A stretch of 64,000 nt of DNA, from NCBI GenBank assembly GCA_027576995.1, contig JANBQC010000027.1, positions 35,117-99,116 on the forward strand, read 5' to 3'. Shown piece by piece: positions 57,700 through 64,000 of this stretch; position 1 is the stretch's first letter, and each line of letters opens with the position of its first letter. The notes under the pieces were generated by a model. That model was not told where the DNA came from, did not search any database, and saw only the letters and a program-made list of their open reading frames with translations. Source of the stretch: Dimargaris cristalligena (Eukaryota > Kickxellomycota > Dimargaritomycetes > Dimargaritales > Dimargaritaceae). A program made the position numbers and the translations under genes.

Positions 57700-58608
57700 A
57701 TGCGACCAGGTTCCTTACATACAGGTCCGCTCTTCCGCGGCCTAACGGCCACTCGGTCGTCTACTGCATTTACCCATGCGATACTCCGACAACATCAGTC
57801 ATTGTCGTTCCTTTCAACTGCTCTACCGAGTGTTTCCTCTCACTTTTCAACGCTCGGGACCAGCCCCATTCCCCTACACCGCCTGGGGAAGTGTTCTCCT
57901 CTTGGTCCAGGATTCACCAACGCGCTCTTACATTTCCCTATCCCAAGCTCCTCCTCACTCCTAATGGCGCGAGTGGTAGTAGTACGTGCCTATTCCCAAG
58001 AGCCGCTCCTGGATCGCACTCGGAATGCTCTAGGCACCTTGGGCAATTTGGCCGTTGTGCTAGCCGGTCTCACGGTCCTCTGTGGCCTTCCTTATTTCCT
58101 ATTCGCCGACTTGGTCGGTGACGAGGGTCATATCAAATGGTTCTCCGATGCGCTCCAGCGGGTACGTCGGGACCCGAACGTCCAAGAGCGGATCGGTTCC
58201 CCCATCAAAGGGTTCGGGGACCCCTCGCAGTCCCGCATGTCCCGTAATCGCACCATCGGGCATATGATTACCCAGGACCGCCACGGCGTCGAACACATGG
58301 TGATGCGGTTCTTCATCGAAGGTCCGCTGAATAGTGGGACGGTTAAACTAGAATTAGTCAAGGGCCCGGAGGGCCATTGGCAGTACCGGTACATCCTGGT
58401 CGAGGTGCCCGGCCAGGGTCTGCCGTCGTGGCGGATTGTCGTGGATACGGAACAGCCCCCGCCCCCACCCGCTTGGCGGGAAATCGTAAAAGATTCGAGC
58501 GAATTCGTGTACGAAAAATCCGTGACGTTGGCGGAATCGGTGCGGCTACTGTCTTTGGCTACGTATGATCAGGTCAAAGAGTGGATCGAGACCCTTCGTC
58601 GCCAGTAG
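57700..58608 (+). CDS. TIM21: Tim21, TIM23-complex subunit of mitochondrial protein import
   Basis: A single exon of 302 residues. A long basic, Ser/Thr-rich presequence (about 1-98) ends in RAYSQEP, where Arg96 sits in the R-3 position expected for matrix peptidase cleavage after Tyr98. One transmembrane segment follows (LGNLAVVLAGLTVLCGLPYFLF, about 114-135). The intermembrane-space domain has the Tim21 pattern: FSDALQRVRRDPNVQERIG, PIKGFGDPS, RNRTIGHM, EHMVMRFFIEGPLNSGTVKLEL and ILVEVPGQG. Tim21 tethers TOM to TIM23 and recruits respiratory-chain subunits. The tail after about residue 255 is longer than in yeast. A start at Met89 would delete nearly the whole presequence, so the first ATG is preferred. 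Confidence 0.88.
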   Translation: MRPGSLHTGPLFRGLTATRSSTAFTHAILRQHQSLSFLSTALPSVSSHFSTLGTSPIPLHRLGKCSPLGPGFTNALLHFPIPSSSSLLMARVVVVRAYSQEPLLDRTRNALGTLGNLAVVLAGLTVLCGLPYFLFADLVGDEGHIKWFSDALQRVRRDPNVQERIGSPIKGFGDPSQSRMSRNRTIGHMITQDRHGVEHMVMRFFIEGPLNSGTVKLELVKGPEGHWQYRYILVEVPGQGLPSWRIVVDTEQPPPPPAWREIVKDSSEFVYEKSVTLAESVRLLSLATYDQVKEWIETLRRQ

Positions 58609-59912
58609 ATGGCATGGCCGTACACTGCCGATTGTCGAAGATGCCGTTTTCCTAAGCCGACATTATCTGTGATACAATATACGCTCTTGCTCTAGTCAGT
58701 TAGCTATCTCACTCCCGGGATGAGGCAATATGCCCCCACTATAGTCTGAGTTACTAACCTCGCGTATATCAACTCTTTCCCCCTTCCATCAAAACATTTT
58801 ACCACTTGTATATTTTTCCCAAGGCTTAGTTCATCCCTGCCCCTACTTTCTCAGGGCTTTTACCCATCTCAAATAATAGTTGTTTGCTTTATAATTACTC
58901 ATAGCGTACCAATACGCATTTTAATATGATTAGGCCGCACAGTGGAATATCAGTAGTTATCATAGCCCAGGCATTCCTAGCTGACTGGCAACGTGATACG
59001 GTATTTACATTAAAGATCGTATAGTTTTGTAGGTTAGCTAGTGTTGTCTTGTCAGGGAGACGGCGGGCATGGTCAGCTCGGGATATGGTTGAAATTCATC
59101 GGACTAAAATCTTGCTGAGCTGTCTATACTTGGTATTTAACATACCCAGATATGTAGTCGTCATCCATACCCAATTTGCCCTTTTTAGGTGCAGCTAGTT
59201 GGAGGTATTGGAAATGCCCTTGAATCAATTTGACTAACCATCGAGCCCTGTTAGTCTATTTCACGATTAGACGCCGCATTGCAGTCCTCACACGGGCCCC
59301 AAACTCAATAGGTCTCTCTGTGTCACCTATAGCAGTCATTCGCTGCTTTATAGATTGGCCGACTCATTCAGCCTCCTCAGCCCAGGGTTACTCTAGTCTC
59401 GATCCGTCCCCCCTGACTCAGTAATCATTGACGTTTATCGTCTATATATTTGATTGGCGGATGTGGTGGTCTTTACTCCACCGCCCTAAGTAAGGAGGTG
59501 GCATCGACAGGTCGGTTATATTTACCCGATCCCTCGATGCTGTGCTAGTATGAATCACTGTGGACTCTCGATAGGCGGAATAAACCCCACCTGTACAACA
59601 TCCTCAGGTGATTCCTACACCGAGGCTTATAGGCTGGGGCGAGGTTTGATTACATTAGAAATGCTATATGTTGGATCGGGAGTCTACGTTCAGTACGGTT
59701 CAATTGGGCAAGTTTCTCGGGTTGGATTGTATAAAAGGGGGGGTATGTTTCCCGCCATCCGGTTATTAAGCTAGGCAGTATCCGCTCATGCCATTTGGAT
59801 ATTTCCAAATAGTTTTTTTGTTAGTTAATTATTAGCCTTGCTATTTTCCTCTGATTTACCGGTTCTGTTTTAGATCATAGAAATAACACTAATTAGGGTA
59901 CATTATTACACG
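58609..59912. other. Intergenic region TIM21 / photolyase
   Basis: 1.3 kb with no recognised gene. The open frames at 59230-59424 and 59550-59774 are short and lack family features. Confidence 0.5.
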
Positions 59913-62502
59913 ATGGATCATCCACGTACCGCTTACCGTCCCCCACCGTATGGGCTTTCGGAAGAATACATAGCTAAGCACTTGAAAGACCTACCAGGTA
60001 CCCATACCACTGACCGGATTGAAACTTTGGGCGAGGAGCTCCAGAACAGCCACCAGGTTATTATGTGGTTCCGTACCGATTTCCGAGTCAGTGACAATAC
60101 TGCCCTACACTACGCCATCGCCAACAGTCGCCATGCCAAGGGGCAGGTTATTGCCCTGTACGTCGTAAGCCCTGAGGAATGGCTGTTGCATGGGGTGGGC
60201 CCAATCAAACTCGACTTCTGGTTCCGTAATTTAGAATGTCTCCACGAAGAGTTGGCCCTGCGGGACATACCCCTGGTGATTTTAACCGCCCGACGTGCCG
60301 CGGACGTCCCCCATATTGTAACCTCGTTTTGCCGCCGGATGCACGCCCTGCACTTGTTTTTCAACATTGAGTATGAGGTCGACGAACTGGCGCGCGATCA
60401 ACGTACCATTGAGCTGCTCAATTCGGCAGGAGGAAGGCCAGCTGAATCGTTGCATGCCAATGGCTCCCCCCCTGCCTCTACCACTCCCACTGGGTCTCCG
60501 CCTATCCACGTTCACCAGTTTCATGACCAGTGTATCGTGGAACCGGGAACGGTCCTGACCAACGAAGATAGGCCCTATAGCGTATATTCCCCCTTCCGAC
60601 GCAAGTGGTACCAGGTGTTCGCGCAGAACCCGGATTTCCAACGCCTGCTGCCGGCCCCGGGAATTCCCTCACCCACGGACCGGACTCTGAATTTTCAGAA
60701 GCGTCATCCGGCCCTGTTTCTTACTGCCAAACAATTCAGCTCGTACTGGGCGGACCTACGCGGTCTCCTCCCGGTAGATCTCCAGCTGGACCCCGAAGCC
60801 TCCCGCCAGGCCGGGCAACGCTACGGGGTGGGCGAAAAACACGCTCAGACTTTATTGGCCGATTTCACCCGCCTCGTTCTTTCCCAGTATAAGGAGCGGC
60901 GGGATTTCTTCGGTGATGACGCCGGTACCAGTCGTCTCTCCACATATTTGGCGTCGGGGGTCATTTCCCCCCGCCAGTGTCTCCATGCCGCCGTGGATCA
61001 CAATGATCAGCGCTTGGAGCGCGGTGACCCGGGCGCCGTTCACTGGATTCAGGAGCTGATCTGGCGGGAGTTTTACCGACATGTCCTGGTGGCTTTCCCC
61101 CGCGTATGTAAGAATCGGGCATTTAACCCCCGTGGCGACGGGATTCAGTGGAACGATAATCCAGAAGGCTATAAGCGGTGGTGTGAGGGCATGACAGGGT
61201 ACCCCATTGTTGATGCCGGTAAGTAAGCTAAATCAGTGTCTTTACTTTAATGTTTACACAATAATGAGTGGATACGTGAGAGATGGGAAGTAGTGAGTCG
61301 GCCCCTATAATTCATATGGGTGAAATTCAGCCCAGCTATATAAGGGTTTACATTATATGTGTATGGGAGAATATATGGGAAATGTATTTTTAACTAGTAA
61401 TATTGGCCAAATCTAATGGATTTTTTGGTATACAGCTTGGATGAACTTCTCCCATATGTGTTTCGATGGGGATGGCTAATTACGAATTTATATATATATA
61501 TATATCGACTGCGATCAACTTCTGTAATTTATTGTAGGGATGCGCTATTTGAATGCCACCGGGTGGCTCCACAACCGCTTGAGGATGGTGGTGGCCATGT
61601 TCCTAACCAAGGACCTTCTGATCGACTGGCGTTTGGGTGAAAAACATTTCAATCGCTACTTGATCGACAGTGACTTTGCAAGCAACAACGGGGGTTGGCA
61701 ATGGGTAAGTTGATTTTTTCACAATAGGCTTTATCAGATGACTGCTATGGCTTACCGCATTTCCAATTTAAAAATTCTATAGCACGACACTCCCACTAAT
61801 TTCCGGATCTACTACTAATGCCGTCATGATTCTCCCTTTCACTCTACCTATCCAAACACACACACAAACACTTCATACATTCCGTCTCTTTTCCGTCCTT
61901 CTACACGGGAGTTTGGCATTTCCCCCATGATTAAGTCGGGTTCCACAGGAACGGATGCTCAGCCGTATTTCCGGGTATTTAACCCACTGCTCCAATCGGA
62001 AAAATTTGACCCATCTGGCCGGTTTATCGCTCAGTGGGTCCCCGAGCTGAAACCCCTTTACGATAAGGGCATTAAGCGGACGGCCGACAGCAAATCCAAA
62101 CTTCCCATCCATGCACCCTACGAGCGATTAAGCACCACTGAGTTCAAATCCCTCGGGTAAGTGAATTTCGGTCCAGTAGAACTATTCTTTTTGGTCATGT
62201 AATGTATAACAAAGGATGGGATGCAAGGGAATGGGGATGAAAACGCATCTTAGGATGATTCTTGACTTCATATATTTACAATTGATTTCCCCAAGATAGT
62301 AACATCTCTCCCCTTCGCCCCATGACATACTCTACCTGGGCGGTTCAGAGTTAACGAGAAAACCCTTATACATCTTCTAACCTGCCTTCTTAACATTACT
62401 TCCTATTTCTCTCCCAGATATCCGAAGCCGATCGTCGAACATCATAAAGCTAAAGATATAGCCATTAAGGTGTTTGAAGCGGCGCTTAAGAAAAAGCCGT
62501 GA
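59913..62502 (+). CDS. PHR1: Class I CPD photolyase (cryptochrome/photolyase family), 4 exons
   Basis: Exons 59913-61218, 61538-61704, 61936-62156 and 62418-62502 join in phase to give 592 residues, close to yeast Phr1 (565). The antenna-binding N-terminal domain starts [20 protein letters not shown]. The catalytic FAD domain shows [54 protein letters not shown] (split by intron 1), [19 protein letters not shown] (joined across intron 2) and FRVFNP. The enzyme reverses cyclobutane pyrimidine dimers with blue light. A Pro/Ser/Thr-rich stretch of about 25 residues near 185-205 interrupts the N-terminal domain. Intron 1 contains a complete MITE-like repeat and a TA run. The exon 3 acceptor ATTAAG is unusual but required to restore the conserved WQWSxSTGTDAQ motif. 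Confidence 0.95.
61313..61458 (+). mobile_element. MITE-like element copy D, inside photolyase intron 1
   Basis: A 146-bp copy from CATATGGGTGAAATTCAGCC to TGGATGAACTTCTCCCATATG. The two 31-base ends pair as inverted repeats at about 25 of 31 positions, the best-preserved pair in the window. It has no coding capacity and sits wholly within the intron at 61219-61537. Confidence 0.9.
61488..61505. repeat. (TA)n microsatellite in photolyase intron 1
   Basis: About eight alternating TA units, 30 bases after the MITE copy and 33 bases before exon 2. Confidence 0.8.
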
Positions 62503-63920
62503 TGGTTGGATCTGAGGTATGGAATCCACCTGTATGTTATCGGATTGCCTTTGTCTTGGCGAATGGTGGTCCATGATTTCTGTCCATCTTTTAAAAAACA
62601 ATTTAGTCGTGGGATTGATAATAAAGATAGTCCAGTGATAACTGCTTATACCACCCCTTCCCTCCCCCCTGCAGAAAAAAATACTTCGCGTTTGCCAATA
62701 GTCATACGACTATAACCAACCCCTCTTTTTGGGCCACAGATTTCTGACTTAAATTTGAACAATCGGTTCCTCTGAATAATAAAACAGACTTGCTGTGCAC
62801 TGTCCGGGGTTCCTGCTGTATAGGTGCGAAAAGGTAGCGGGTATTGGGTTAGACGTAGCTTATAATTTGTTACCTCAACGTATCCTCCCACATTTAATCT
62901 TTTACGATAGTCCTATAAACCCAAGTCTTACATTTCCTCTCTGATACAGTGTACATTCCAAGGGGTCTAATGTCATCTAACTCTATACTGTTATGGTATG
63001 AGTGGCGCACAGGGAACTGTATGGGCAGTCGGCTAGTCGAGTGGTGTCCATGTGGAACACAGTTAAATGATGGGCCAGTAAAAGCAATGTGGCCCTGGTC
63101 GTAGGACTACAGCTCCGTGCCAAACTAGCGGAGGGTGGTCAGCAAGACGTATTGATGCATTCGCCAACGGCACTTGCGAGTACAAGTAGCAGTCGTCCGT
63201 CAAGATATATAGGGGTGTTTGGTAGGATCTCTGTGGGGTCGAAAAGGAAGTGGATTTTACACCTTTTTCCGCTATTTTAAAATCTAGAGGTGGGAAAAGG
63301 GCAGGCAAAGGATTGCCCTCCACCAGGGGCAAACGGAGTGTGCTAATGTTCTGATTCGCGGTTCCGTTTTGGATTACAAGGTCAAATAACCGAGCCACAC
63401 CCGTTCTTACGCATTGGGATCGGGTTGGCAGACTGTGTTATCTGATCCATAGGGCAGCCTAGTGATACTAGATCACCCATCCCCTTTCTAGGTTAGTATA
63501 TATCGGCCGGTCCTGCGCCCTGCCGAAGCCCCAACCCCTTTGGGTCTTTCTCCCACTTTATTTGATCCTTGATAGTGGTATTTTCTAACATCACAATCCT
63601 CACTTGGCATACCTGTGGTGGTTGCCTATTGCGGTTTATTATTTAGTGCTCCCTTCGTTTCTCGTTCGACGCCCTACCCTTTAAGGAAGGGACTAGGTCC
63701 ATTATTGTTACCACTCCCCCCCCCCGCATCGGTTTCCTATTTGGGCTTACCTCTGCGGTGTAAACGTGACCATACAGCGTATATCCATGACCTGCACGCA
63801 CGCAGCACATAAATATCCTAGGAGACTCGCCCACAGTCCCCGACCTCCTCCTACTGCTTCGTTGTACGGGCCATTCTCGGTTGCTCAAGTGGTGCTGTAA
63901 TTTAGCTGTGGCCAATTGAG
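62503..63920. other. Intergenic region after photolyase
   Basis: 1.4 kb with the photolyase 3' flank. Open frames are short and unrecognised. A C run lies near 63717-63726. Nothing else seen. Confidence 0.5.
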
Positions 63921-64000
63921 CACATGGGAGAAGTTCATCCAAGCTGTATAACGAAAAATCCATTAAATTCGGCCAATATTACTAGTTAAAAATACATTCC
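63921..64000 (-). mobile_element. MITE-like element copy E, cut by the window edge
   Basis: It starts CACATGGGAGAAGTTCATCC on the plus strand and continues through CAAGCTGTATAACG and ATTACTAGTTAAAAATACAT. This is the reverse complement of the right half of copy D with very few differences. The rest lies beyond the window. Confidence 0.85.

Noticed and set aside
1..64000. CRISPR arrays, bacterial operons or prophage
   Set aside because: There are no regularly spaced direct repeats. Genes are intron-rich, separately promoted and eukaryotic, so bacterial systems are not expected.

Overview
The window looks like a nuclear chromosome segment from an early-diverging (non-Dikarya) fungus. Fourteen genes are recognisable by family, and a fifteenth encodes an unrecognised secreted protein. 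Ten genes are split, by 37 introns that I could place by matching reading phase on both sides; most begin GTAAGT and all end in AG. Several products are typically fungal: a succinate/fumarate carrier of the Sfc1/Acr1 type, a Puf6-type nucleolar PUF protein, a class I CPD photolyase like yeast Phr1, and a Mup1-like amino-acid permease. A CYRI (FAM49) gene, a Rac-binding regulator of SCAR/WAVE, argues for a lineage that kept the Rac-SCAR-Arp2/3 pathway. I cannot name the species from the sequence.

Layout. 0.8-3.9 kb: CYRI (9 exons, minus). 6.9-11.8 kb: a very long intronless SNF5 chromatin-remodelling subunit (minus). 15.8-17.5 kb: amino-acid permease (plus). 17.8-19.0 kb: LYRM2 (minus), divergent from NAA30/NatC at 19.6-21.0 kb (plus). 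21.9-23.1 kb: a small pinin-domain protein (minus). 24.4-26.8 kb: succinate/fumarate carrier (minus). 26.8-33 kb is gene-poor. 33.5-34.5 kb: Cdc42 (plus). 36.3-37.8 kb: pyruvate dehydrogenase E1 alpha (plus). 39.3-40.3 kb: orphan secreted protein (plus). 41.3-43.3 kb: carnitine acetyltransferase ending in a peroxisomal SKL signal (minus). 45.3-48.8 kb: two tandem stomatin-like genes (plus). 49.3-50.5 kb: Cys/Met-metabolism PLP enzyme (minus). 53.7-56.9 kb: Puf6 (plus). 57.7-58.6 kb: Tim21 (plus). 59.9-62.5 kb: photolyase (plus).

The genes are separately promoted, not operons, and most are housekeeping. Two loose themes recur. Mitochondrial and acetyl-unit metabolism is represented by the PDH E1 alpha subunit, the succinate/fumarate carrier, carnitine acetyltransferase, Tim21 and LYRM2. 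Actin and polarity control is represented by Cdc42 and CYRI.

The least-explained structure is a repeat family of about 146 bp. It has 31-bp imperfect terminal inverted repeats ending in CATATG and looks like a MITE (non-autonomous DNA transposon). At least seven copies are visible from 29.7 kb to the right edge: four cluster around the orphan secreted gene, two of those are fused end to end, and one sits inside photolyase intron 1. Other points of interest are a SNF5 repeat split by a Cys-containing insert, a 19-bp inverted repeat spanning the permease stop codon, an intronless/intron-containing tandem stomatin pair, and a subset of introns with GTAGGT donors. I found no rRNA, tRNA or CRISPR array.
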